Source of the DNA: Seison nebaliae
Taxonomy: Eukaryota; Rotifera; Pararotatoria; Seisonacea; Seisonidae
Assembly (NCBI GenBank): GCA_023231475.1
Contig: JALJEE010000562.1
Span: 1 to 64,000, forward strand
Direction of reading: 5' to 3'
DNA: 64,000 nt
The translations under genes were made by a program, and so were the position numbers. Under the pieces are notes generated by a model. It did no database searches, was not told where the DNA came from, and saw nothing but the letters and a program-made list of their open reading frames with translations. How positions within the stretch are numbered: position 1 is the stretch's first letter; every line of letters starts with the position of its first letter. Shown here in pieces: positions 11,623 through 22,489 of the stretch.

Positions 11623-12537
11623 ATGAAATTTCAATATTATCAATTAAAATTTTATTTATTCTATTCATTTATTTATTTGAATGAATTGATTGTGGGAAGG
11701 GGCACAAATCGAATTATTGGTGGTTCGATTGCCCGACCGAATTTACCATATTCGATTGTCATCTATCGAATATATCATTCACAAGGACTACCATCAATTA
11801 CAACGCCGATATGTTCCGGTAATTTAATTTCAACCCGATTGATACTTACCGCTCTCCATTGCGTCCTGTTGAAGGAGGAAGTGATAAATTTGGATGATTT
11901 GTTTGTGGTTGGCGGACAGCAAATTATGAATCGATTTCAATCGAATCAAATACAAATTCGATATATTCATCGAATAATTCCACATCCTCTCAAAAGTTTT
12001 CATTTTTTTCTCATTTCTATTCAAAAAAAAACAATTTCATCAGAGAAAAATAATTTAGATTATGATTTAGCCATTCTAGTAACAAAAAAGGAATTTCAAT
12101 TAAATCCTTTCGTCGATATCATTCAATTGTCGAGCATCAATGAATCACCAACAAATATTGAATGTTTCACTTCTGGATTTGGCGTATTCAATACTCATTT
12201 CTACTATCGTTATTCATCAATCATTCAACAGTTACAAGTGGAAATTGTCGACTATATTCATTGTAAGAATGAAATGAGATTAACAACATCCACCAATTTC
12301 TGTACGAGAACAACCACAAATAATATTGGGGAATGTAACGGAGATTCAGGAGGTGGTATCATTTGCAGGAAATTAAATGGCTATTCGACAAACTCCCAAC
12401 ACAAACTAGATAATTTTCAATTATATGGAATTGATTCTTGGCAATTAAGTTGTTTGAAAAATAAAACATTTACTGTTTATCAAAGTGTAGCAGCTAATCG
12501 ACTTTGGATTGATGGAATGATAGGAAATTTCAATTAA
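11623..12537 (+). CDS. secreted chymotrypsin-fold (S1) serine protease, intronless
   Basis: 304 residues in one exon. A hydrophobic N-terminus (residues 1-25) serves as signal peptide; a short propeptide ends in Arg30 before mature IIGGS (31). The catalytic triad is present: His79 in LTALHC, Asp148 in YDLAIL, Ser242 in GDSGGG. Eight cysteines fit the four usual pairs (64-80, 181-248, 214-227, 238-277). The specificity pocket is unusual: the position equal to chymotrypsin 189 is Gly236, followed by Glu, and the 214-216 segment reads SWQ where SWG is normal. So it is not trypsin-like, and pocket access may be altered. GDSGGP is GDSGGG. A 27-residue Ser/Asn-rich loop (249-268) follows the active serine. 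The intronless form, unlike its neighbours, could reflect retrocopying. It lies 487 bp after TCHP. Confidence 0.88.
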   Translation: MKFQYYQLKFYLFYSFIYLNELIVGRGTNRIIGGSIARPNLPYSIVIYRIYHSQGLPSITTPICSGNLISTRLILTALHCVLLKEEVINLDDLFVVGGQQIMNRFQSNQIQIRYIHRIIPHPLKSFHFFLISIQKKTISSEKNNLDYDLAILVTKKEFQLNPFVDIIQLSSINESPTNIECFTSGFGVFNTHFYYRYSSIIQQLQVEIVDYIHCKNEMRLTTSTNFCTRTTTNNIGECNGDSGGGIICRKLNGYSTNSQHKLDNFQLYGIDSWQLSCLKNKTFTVYQSVAANRLWIDGMIGNFN

Positions 12538-12772
12538 TTTCATTTCCAGTTATTACAGAAGGATAAATAATAACACTTATAACATTCGAATACGAATTCA
12601 ATCGAAGTAATTAGTCATTTTTTTGGTTATTCCATTCATCTTCTTCTAATAAACATAAATAAAAAAAACTTTGAAATTTACAAATATTCTTTTCATCCTC
12701 GTCCTTTTTAAAATTTTTTATTGAATTTTAATGAAAACTGGATATGGCTAACAAAATAACAAATTTTTTTAG

Positions 12773-13193
12773 CGAAAAATAAATAAGGTGAAAAGTAATG
12801 AATTGAAGATAATTGGAAATGTTAAAGAAGAAATCAGTTATAATGTAGAATTCCATCGTCCTCCATCTTTAAATTTTCGTCCAATTTATGAGAGTTTTAA
12901 ACTTTCATCAAACATTCGAAAATCGTAATTCGAAAATATGAACAACATTGGTAGAGTTGGGAGGAATTTTAAGTGTTATTAGTGAATGTGGTTGAAGTGG
13001 AAAGAAAGAAAGCAGGAAAGAACAAATGTGTCCAGAAGAAAGTTAACGACACAATTGAAATAAGATCAAGAATAGAAAGAACGAGTAAATTTTGTTATCA
13101 ACACAATAAGAAAAGTTTAGAAATGTATAAGAATGTTTGGAGAATCATCCGCACATCCAATAGTTTGTCAAAGAATAATCATAGTGAAGAATT
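12773..13193 (+). CDS. candidate upstream exons of the lysine-rich gene
   Basis: Two open segments look like exons. One at 12773-12924 follows a strong acceptor (AAATTTTTTTAG), reads NVEFHRPPSLNFRPIYESFK and ends before GTAATT. The other, about 12975-13193, is an open frame of 73 codons with KFCYQHNKKSLEMYKNVWRI, ending at a consensus GTAAGA donor. Phases between the two do not join cleanly as I read them, so at least one boundary is wrong or they belong to different transcripts. A further acceptor (TTTTTTTTCAATAATTTAG) at about 13248 could follow. Confidence 0.35.
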
Positions 13194-13769
13194 GTAAGAA
13201 AAGAAAAGAAGTTTTTTCATATTCGTAGCAAATTTTTTTTTCAATAATTTAGTAAAAGTAGAGTCGCCAGAAGTAGACTTTTTCCAGCATTTTTAAGGAA
13301 TATTAATTGTTATTAATAAATTAAATGAAGTTTAGAGAAATAGAAAGATTTAAATGAAAAGTAAATAAATAATATGATTGTAATAAGAATTAAACTCTTC
13401 CAAAAAGCTTCCAATCAGATGAAAAGGACTAAACTTTTATAGCAGTAAGGAATGTGTTTGGTGATAAATAATTTTCTAAGTATGAGCCTTTCCTTCTCGG
13501 CCTTGAGAAATTAGGTGTTGAGTAATGTTATCGTAATATAACATCGGGAAATATTAAATTGTATTCTTTCTTCATAGTCATTCATTATTCTGTCATTTCT
13601 TTATTAATTTAATATAAGAAAAGCAATACTCAAATTTCCTTATATTGCTAAATAAATAGAACACTATTCTACCATCGTTCTTTAAGAGACTTCATTAAAA
13701 TTTCAATATGGGTGATCGAACACACCTAACTCGTATGAGCACTATGGCTATGACTGCAAAGGTTTCCTT

Positions 13770-15065
13770 TTGAACTAGAACTCCTACTAAACTTTTCTCC
13801 ATCTGGAAAGGAAGGGCAAGGTTTCCTCCAGAAGGAATGGGGAAACCGAAAAACGAATATGGTCGGTAGGAATATCGAGGAACGATTGGATGACGTAGCA
13901 AGACAAGCCGAAGAGAAACGTCTATTAGCAGAGAAGAAAGTTTAAGATTTATAATCAAGCATTATCAATTTTAAACAAAAATTCATCATCATTTTGGTAT
14001 GTAAATTGTCAATAGAGAAAAGAGAAATCGAAAAGCGAAAAGAAATTGAAAGCGGTTTTACAACGCAAGAAAACCGAATTACAATTGATGAAAGTTTGTG
14101 TAAAAATTCTCTTTAATTAATTAAATTAAATTTATTAAATATTTCTTTAATTCTTATAATTATTTACAATGTTTTAATAATTCAATTTAAACAATGAATA
14201 AAAAAATAGGAAAAAAAACTGTCTGTTAGTGGAGTGAAATTATTAAAAAGGAAATTACTCCCGCAAACTTCAAGTGTTGGAAATATTGCGCTTAAACGAT
14301 TACAAAGTGCAAGAAAACTAGTGAAAGAAAAGTCAACAGTTAATCGACCCTCATCAAAAGGAAAAAAGAAGACGAAAGGAAAGAAGACAACTACTTTGAG
14401 AAGTAAACCTAAATTACCAAAACATAGCACGATGTTGGCTACAGCAGCAGTTAGTTGAATTAATGTGAATTTATTTCATTCAAAAAACACTTTAAGGAAG
14501 CACAATTGTTGATCAGTGAATTGGATAGTGATGCTAGGACCAGATCACAAGCACGAAAGATCGCCAATCTAAAGAAAATGGAAGAGAAGAAACAAAAGAG
14601 AAAAGCTCGACCGAAACGATTGCAGGAAAGTAAACGATTATCTAATCGTAAGAAATTTCCCGTACAAAGCAGTGATTATTCATCGGAAGAAGACGTTAAG
14701 CCGAAGAAGCGTGGAAGAAAGGCACAAAGACCATCCGAAACAGAAAGCTATGAGGAATCAAGCGAATCTCATTCAGATACGAAATATAAATCAACTAAAA
14801 CACGTCGATCATCGAAGAAGACGTCAAGTTCTCGCAAAGTTAAAATTACAAAATCGATGAACAAATTGAAGGATCGAAAATCGAAGTCGACTGGTAAAAA
14901 AATACGAGTTACTTCTTTTGTTTTCGATTGATCTTCTGAAGAATATTCATATTCTGTCCCCAATAGAATGTTTCGGAAGGGAAAGCTTTAGGAACGTCTC
15001 GATCTACTGGATCAGCTGGTCTCCGTCGATCAAAGCGAAGTGGACACAAATATTTTGGAGTATAA
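13770..15065 (+). CDS. lysine/serine-rich coiled-coil protein, probably nuclear; 3' part of a multi-exon gene
   Basis: I do not recognise this family. Exons that join in frame: a first one ending at 13939 (start unclear, near 13770), 14016-14093, 14210-14449, 14497-14907, 14967-15065. Translation: NIEERLDDVARQAEEKRLLA (short coil), then highly basic segments with many SKGKKKTKGKK-type nuclear-localisation-like clusters, then ELDSDARTRSQARKIANLKK, a Ser/Glu acidic stretch (DYSSEEDVKP, SYEESSESHSD) and a basic C-terminus ending RSKRSGHKYFGV. The last exon is supported by a CCCCAATAG acceptor and exact phase; without it the frame would end at VTSFVFD. Composition suggests a chromatin or nucleolar protein, but that is inference. 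5' exons may be those at 12.77-13.19 kb. Confidence 0.6.
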
Positions 15066-15594
15066 AATAATATACGAACATTACAAACAAATATACGTTT
15101 AATAATAAATGCATAAACGTTTCATCATTCTCAAACTAGATAAGTAGAAGTCCCAAAATCTTTCTTTTCCGATTTCTACTGAATACTGCCACATTTTTCC
15201 TTTGAATGATCTTGCGGATTTTGGGATTAATTTCTTTTTGAAAACAACAAATTTTTCAAATCATCCTCTTCATTTTTTAATATCATGATGTACATGATCC
15301 AGTTTATTTTGTATTTACAGTTATCTGTCCTGATTTTGTAAGTGATTAGTGATGTTCCTTTCCAATATAAATAATAAATTTATTTTATTTGTGTTAATAA
15401 ATATTTTGTTTAATAAACTTTTTTATTGTTCATTAAATTATTTTTCTTTTTTTTTCTTATGTTGCTATGTATTCTTACGCTAAGTTGTCATGGTAACGTT
15501 GTTAAAGTTTGTCTACATCAGAAAGTAATAGAAGAATTATTGGAAATGGATAACTTTACAAAGGAATTGTAAAGAACAATTTTGTTGTTGTGGA

Positions 15595-16972
15595 ATGACA
15601 AGATTCTCATCGTCAATTTCGAATGCGTTCGTTTTTGGTGAAGCCATACAAAGACTCGATTTAATTGGCGACATCAATCGAATAGCTAATAATGAACAGA
15701 GAAATAATGATGTTCCATTTCTTCTTTCAATATTTTCTTCTTATCATTTTCCATTGAAAAGAAAATTATTGTAAATGATGTTAATCAATCCATATCGTTA
15801 AACGAAACAAGATTAGACGAGTTTGAACAAGAAACGACTCGTCGTTATAAGTCGAGTGGGAAAAGTAGGAAAACAGATAACAGCGGAAAAGATTTCACGC
15901 AATTAATTAATGAACTGAAGAAGAGCGCAACCGACGTGAGAAGATCATTATTTGAGAATCCAACAAATGATGGAAATTTCCAGAAGATTGATGATGAACG
16001 ATTAAAATTGATGGAAATGTTATTGGATACCATGAAGAACTTAATAGTTAAACAAAATATTGATAATCTCAAAGAGAAATTGGAAGAAAGTTCTCGAGAT
16101 AAACAAGAATATCTTGCAGCAATTGAACAGTTTTCATTTGAACATCTTTAATGGATATATTGATTGATATGTTTCAGATCAAAATCTCGAAAGACAACCA
16201 TATTAGAATTGACGAACGAAATAAATGAATGTCGATTATCGTTGGAACGAGAAATAGCTGAAAGGAATGATTTAATCGCTCATTTGAAGGACCAGGTACA
16301 AGTTGGTAGAATGAAATGAATATATTATTCATAATATTCATCCAAATTTTCCAGGAACTAAAATGTAAATCTGATATGGAATATAAATACGTGAAAAACA
16401 CTTGTGATAATTCCATCCAACAAACACAACGTCAATGTCAAATGAGTGAAAGACAATTGGAAACGGAAATTAGCGATCTGAAAGCTGATATCGAAAAAGA
16501 GGAGAAAGTTCATGTAGAAGTTAAAAGTTTCTTGGAAACTTTAGTTAGAAGAACAGGAGATGATGCCGAAAATTGGAATCGTCGTTACGACCAAGATATT
16601 TTAGACAAACAACAGGAGATTGATATGAGGAAAACAATAAGGGCAAAAAATTTGGAGGATTATCGACAAATGAAAGATAAAGTTTAAGATAATTTTATTT
16701 GGAATATTCTCCAACTTTTCCCATACGACAGTTCGGAGAATGTACAACAGTAGTAGACAAATATAGGAGTGAGAAAGATAAGGAAAGACGTCAAAGAGAA
16801 GAAGAGGAACAACGTCTTCATGCTGCAATTAAAGTTCGTTTCCGATTTATATTTTATTATTATTTGTTTAAAGTTACAATCATGGTGGCGAGGTATGATG
16901 GTGCGCTGTGCTTTGGGTGCATTTAGTAAGAAGAAAAAGAAAAAGAAAGGAAAGAAAAGCAAAAAGAAATAA
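15595..16972 (+). CDS. IQCG: IQ domain-containing protein G / dynein regulatory complex subunit 9, 6 exons
   Basis: DRC9 is a subunit of the nexin-dynein regulatory complex of motile cilia and flagella and binds calmodulin through one IQ motif. Exons: 15595-15711, 15762-16129, 16178-16295, 16355-16681, 16732-16833, 16874-16972; all phases agree; 376 residues. The middle is coiled coil: LELTNEINECRLSLEREIAE, NTCDNSIQQTQRQCQMSERQ, then the family-typical DAENWNRRYDQDI. The IQ motif spans the last junction (AAIK joined to LQSWWRGMMVR, residues about 341-355) and is followed by a polylysine tail, as in human IQCG. Introns are 40-59 nt. The start at 15595 (MTRFSSS) is the most likely, since the family begins near such an AIQRLDLIG segment; upstream exons cannot be excluded. 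Confidence 0.88.
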
Positions 16973-17123
16973 TTCACTAACATTTTTAAACATTTAATAA
17001 ATAATGAAATAAGATTTCTTTACTACAATTTTGTTGTAATGATAGTTTTCCTAGTAGTTTTCGATTTGGTTCTGTTCCCGACTTCTGCCTTGATCTTTAA
17101 TTTAACTATGTCCATCAAGGGTC

Positions 17124-17387
17124 GCGGAGCAGTATTCGCCCTGTGTTTTGATTTACTCTGCTATTTGTTTTCGGAGAGGAATTAACTCAAAATTTCGGGG
17201 AGGAATTCACCCTGACTCTTCGATTTTAGAGAGGAATTCACTCTCAAAATAGTGATAAATCAATTTCGGAGAAGAGTTCACCTTTTAGATCGATATCGGA
17301 GAGAAATTCACCCACTTTCTTAGATTTCGGAGAGGAATTCACCCTAAAATAAAATATTAACTTCATTTCGGAGATTGAATCACTCTA
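17124..17387. repeat. degenerate tandem array, about 8 units of TCGGAGAGGAATTCACCCT
   Basis: Eight related 18-19-bp cores start at about 17124, 17171, 17195, 17228, 17266, 17296, 17327 and 17369. The core is conserved while spacers vary (24-47 bp apart) and are AT-rich. The best copies (17195, 17327) contain an intact GAATTCACCCT. It lies just 3' of IQCG. No coding frame runs through it. Function unknown: a decayed satellite, a piece of a mobile element or a protein-binding array are all possible. Confidence 0.7.
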
Positions 17388-17395
17388 AAATCAAA

Positions 17396-20300
17396 ATTTT
17401 TAAGAGAATAGAGTTAAGGAAAGACATTATAAGAAGAAAAATTTATTATTTAACAAATGAAAAAACAACTGAACAAAGAAAATAATGCTATATACAAAAT
17501 GATATCTTACAAATCAAAGTTGATAATTGAATATATTTTATAAAAGAATTCTTCTAAATATTGTGAATGTGAAAATTTTTTACTGCATTGATAATCTTTT
17601 CTTCTTTTTCAATTTCTACTTTTCTTGTTCATCTGTGAATAATTTGTATTGCACACAAAACATTTGTGCAGGTAATTTTCGAATGCTTTTCGAGTTGGAT
17701 TCTTATGTGGCATTAGGTATTTTAAATCATTATTTTTACCTTCTAAGAGATTGTTGGTTCGTGGGACAGTCTTGTTTCTTGGATATAATATTCTTCGAAA
17801 TATTCAAATATTAATTCTAAATTACAAGGACAATCTATGTATAATTTTCGAAAGACGGAATCAATTTGACTTACAAGAGAAGTATCTGATAGGCAGGAAA
17901 CCAAATTGAAAATTAAAAAAACCAAGATACATTAAAAATAATACTAATCATTTTTATTTTTTGCCAAACAGTTCAATTAGTTTCTATAATGGTGGAAAAC
18001 TCATAAATTACGAACCAATGGAATAATGGTGATATATACGATTTTTGTATATAAAACTAATTCAAAACTTATACAGAAATCACATATGCCATCATAAACC
18101 GATTGATTTGTAATACTATAATAATAATTGAACTATTTGGCAAAAAAGAAAAATGCTATCCACAATGAAGCTGCTGATATGTCAAAACCGCTGATACTTT
18201 CCTTGCTAGAGGAATGAATGATAAATATTGAAGTTCCTTCAAGAAAATACGTTGGTCATTTGTTATGTGTATTGACAATTCTTCAATTTTCCTTCGCAAA
18301 CTTTGCGTGAAGTGAAAATAGCAAACGTGGATTGCTCCGGGGTTGCATGATGTTGCTCCGGGACTCGTCCATCAATAGCCAAGATCATATATTAAAGTTG
18401 AAATAAACGTCCATGGAATAATTTGATATTGACGCATTCCTCTGGAAAAAAATGAACTTATTACTTATTTGTTCTTTCTTGATCCACAAAATTATATGAT
18501 TCATCAATATTACGCTATATTTTTCCGAATGGTCGCATCCTGAAACATTAGAGCTCCACTGACATCCATTCCGTTCCATTCGTAAAATGCAATCAGAGGA
18601 AATGTTCGAGATTTTCCACATAAAATATTTTTATTTTGTACAGTACAAAAGAATCATCTTCCAATTCATATGCTCTCCGATGCATTTATTGACAAAACTT
18701 AATCTCCCTATTGTACAGATACTTCATGAAGTTTTTTTATCTCTGTATTTCATCATATTAATTTTAATGTATAAAACATGGGTAGAATATATCCAGTATC
18801 TAACTAGTATCAACTGAATTTAAAAAAATTTAACATGAGAAATTATAATTATGGGAAATTTTCCAAATTTAATTTGCCCTTTTTCTTTAAAAGTGAAGAT
18901 ATTGTATTTAAGCGGCTTTGTCCTAATTTTTAAGGTCGGTCATTTACGTAATTTTCTTTTATAAACAACATCGGAATGATGTTTTAGATTTAACTGAACC
19001 TCATATGTTAAATATTTTTAATAAAAAAAGAAAATTTTAAAAAATATGCCAAAATACAATCGAATTTTTATCCAAAATTGGGTATAATCGAAAGATATTG
19101 TATATTATAATTTATAAATATAGAGATAATGTGAGAATCAGTTCATATTTTGTCGAGAGTACAAGTAGTTCGAGGTGAAAGTAAAATCATTTAAAATAAT
19201 TGTTCAATTAACCACGAAACAATGAAGTACTTCTCTAAAACTTTTGATATCTTCTTCATGGAAATGAATCGTTCATGACAAATTCCTTAAAAATTGTTTC
19301 GTCTGAAAGCAGTTCTAACTTATAAATAAATCACCGGATCATTGTAGGAGTATATTGAATAATAGGTTTTTTCTTACAGATTTCGAACCACATTCAAAAG
19401 AAATAGTAAGTCCTTTTGTCAGAAAGTAATACCGTGCTATTTCATGTAAATCTTTCTGCTATACTTTCTTCACAACAAAGACAATATGTCCTTATTCTAA
19501 AATAGAGACATTCTGTAAAATAATTTTAATGAACAACTTCAAAGACTTCATTTGGGAAGCAACTAATTGATAAGTAATTTGTATTTCTTCATAAATTAAT
19601 TTGATAATTTGGAAGAAAATCGAAATTTTACTAACAAGGAAGGTAAGGAAGTTTTAAGATCCGTAACCTAACATAAGAAAATGAGAGAATGATAGAAGAA
19701 GCGAATAGTAATTCTGATGTGTATAACACTGGCTTAATTCAATTTGTACGTATGCTACAGCGAACAAAGAGCAATCGAATTCGAATTAGTAGATAATATA
19801 GAAACAAGTTTCTTCATCAAAAAACCATTGGATAATGTTTATTTCCAATTGGTTTGCATAGAAGGTTGCATAGATAGATTTTCATTACATAGAAATGAGA
19901 GTATTTCAACTAAATGTTTGCGAATTGGAAAGTTGATTAAATAAACTTTTATTTTATTAATTTGACACAACCTTTCCGATACTTAAAGTTGTGTTTTCTT
20001 GCCCTCTATCCTAGATCCACTTCTAGTGGAGAATCGAATACTTTTACATTAACTTTTATTCTCTTATCTCTCATATATTTATTGAATTAAGTAATTAGTC
20101 GTTAAAGAATTATGTAACTTTTGCATTTATATCTACAACTGATTCGGTCGATCCATTTTACTCATGAGCAGTTTCTTTACTTTAATTTTCGCGAAATTCG
20201 ATGTGGAATGAGTAGAATGTCGTTAATTATTCAATTTTACGCATCTGATGGCGTCTGTGGAGTTGTGCTCAGATGAATATTGTTCGGGAAGAAATTGAGG

Positions 20301-22431
20301 AGAGATCTGTTTGAGATAATAATTAGAATAATAGAATAGTATATCTAATAATTTGAAAAGGAAATTTTTTGAATTGAAAAAACATAAATAAAAGAAAAGT
20401 AATTTGAAAAATGATAAGACTGTCGAATGTACATTCTCTTTTGTATAATCCTGGTGCATCATATCGATTATTGTTAGTAGATATAAATCGATCCTCTAAC
20501 TGATAAGGAAAGCCGAGACGAGAAGAAAAAGAGAAGAGAGACGAATCGGTTCATATCACTTCATATTAGTTTGATGCAGATGACTATAACTCTCATAATA
20601 TTCATGCACTCAATTCACTCTAAATAGTAGATTCCTATCGATATATCTCTTATTTGCATATGAGTCACATATTCCTAGTTCTACAACATTCTCCCCTTCC
20701 CATAATAAAGAATATTATCTTCCTTTTCCTTTTTGGGCAATTCGTTATCCAACTTCCCACAACATTACCAGACCGATTTACTCCTCTTACTGTCTCTTCC
20801 TATTCGTCTTTTACGAACTATTTTCATTCTACCCATCGTATTCTAATTCATTTATTTCTCATCTATCATTACTGCGTCATATTAAAATTGAAGAGTTCAT
20901 TAAGAATTCAAATTTTACCTGAACATATTCGAAATTATTCTTCCTGTTTTATTCCATTTTATAATTCATATTGAAATTTTCTTTTTGAAACTATTTTTGA
21001 GATTGTTACAAATTCAGTTGCACATCATAAGACATCATTCGTCTTATCAAGAGAAGGGAATTATTACAGAAAAAATTAGAAGAAAATAGAAATATATTCG
21101 TTAGAGAAAAAAAGAAGACAATACAATAATAATAATAATTATGAAAAATAAATAATAATTTTTTTTGAAATCGATAACTTATGTTCGTTTACATGTACTT
21201 CTTTTTTAATAGGAAGTTATTGCGAATGATTTAATTTTGTCTTCTTTGATTGTCGAGAACATATAGGTATCCATACCCATATGTCCATACCAAACCGAAA
21301 GGTCTTTTATTACAACCATGAAAAAAATAAAATTTCTTTTCGCCTGAAATTGTGTTAGTTGACATTTCCCATTTTCATCTGAACGACCATTCGCTTATTC
21401 AATACGAAATTACATTTCAATCGTTATTACTCGCTTTCTGACGAAATTCATGATGATAATGTTCGTTGGGAGTGGTGAGTAATACCATATCAACTTAACT
21501 ACAAAATTTTTTCGAAATAATACCTTAACATTTGCGTATATATAATTTTTCACTTTTAAAAAGGCAATTTTGGTATTGGAAATATTAGTGGAATTTACGA
21601 AGTGAATATACATTCGATTTTAATGTCGACGAATTCTAGTAATAAATGCAGTCATAAAATTTTAATTGAATTCTCTAATAAAGTGTTGAGCATGTAATTA
21701 AAATGATTTCCGTATAATTACTTTTTTATAAATAAGACTACATCTCTGATGACGAATCTCCTTTAATTTCATACTTTTCGAGATGTTGTTTGAAGAGTTC
21801 AAAAAATTTTGTTTTCCAATCAATTGAATTGACATGAAATTTTTTATAGAATAAATTTCATTAGATTATGATGAAATTTCGTTTGCCATGAAATGTTTAA
21901 AGTCGAGAACAAACGATAATTTAAATCGTATAATTCATGTAATTCAATTCGATAAGAGTAATGAATAATTTTCCGTACATTCCCTAATATGATATTAATG
22001 AATTGGTTATGTCGATAAACATTCAATGTTTAGAGAATTTATTAGAAAAACGAAAATTTATTCAATTAGAAAATAATTAAAATTTGAATTGTAAAGGAAG
22101 TATATTTTGATTTGCTTTTTGTGAATTATGCTCCTAACACATCTGTCCATTCACTTTTTCTTATTCAAACGTTGTAAGTTATTTATCTTGCATACAAGTA
22201 AACAAAACATCATATTATTCTTTCGTATAAGCATTGAGCTTTGATTTAATCAATGAATGGGCACAAAATTCAGGTATTACTTGTCATTCTGTCATGTTAA
22301 CTTTCTATTTTCATTCATTAAAGTTTATGAAAGATTTGTTAAAGATATTTCTTTGCTCAAAACTATGTTATTCATGTTTAATGGTTATTGATTGTATTGA
22401 TGGAATCGTTCATAGTTTCCTCTAAATTCAG
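17396..22431. other. gene-poor stretch
   Basis: AT-rich DNA with no convincing multi-exon gene on either strand. Only short chance frames are present, apart from the minus-strand candidate pair at 18385-18601. A 10-bp direct repeat (TTGCTCCGGG at 18332 and 18353) stands out as locally GC-rich. Possibly intron or 5' flank of the immunoglobulin-exon gene at 22.43 kb. Confidence 0.5.
18385..18601 (-). other. possible two-exon Cys-containing minus-strand segment
   Basis: Exon candidate about 18601-18514 reads DCILRMERNGCQWSSNVSGC and ends before GTAATA. After 72 bases a strong acceptor (TTTTTTTCCAG) starts 18441-18385, in frame, ending in TGA. Cysteine and tryptophan spacing resembles small extracellular modules, but no family is certain and no good 5' acceptor is visible. 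Confidence 0.22.
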
Positions 22432-22489
22432 ATGCACTGCAGACAACAATTTGGGATCTATACGATTGTCGACTCGACCAATTCGTTTA
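22432..22489 (+). CDS. internal exon encoding the end of an immunoglobulin domain (partial gene)
   Basis: A 58-nt exon sits between an acceptor (CTCTAAATTCAG) and a GTATGTTT donor. It reads CTADNNLGSIRLSTRPIRL after a split first codon. The Cys-x-Ala-x-Asn-x-Leu-Gly-Ser pattern is that of the F-G strands of an I-set immunoglobulin domain, as in cell-adhesion molecules and receptors. No neighbouring exon could be placed, so the rest of the gene must lie across large introns in the 17-32 kb desert or outside it. Which Ig protein it is cannot be told. Confidence 0.5.

Noticed and set aside
18332-18385. GC-rich stretch resembling a tRNA or hammerhead ribozyme core (GATGGACGAGTCC on the minus strand)
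   Set aside because: No cloverleaf with a T-loop GTTCGA, and the CTGATGA and GAAA elements of a hammerhead are not both present.
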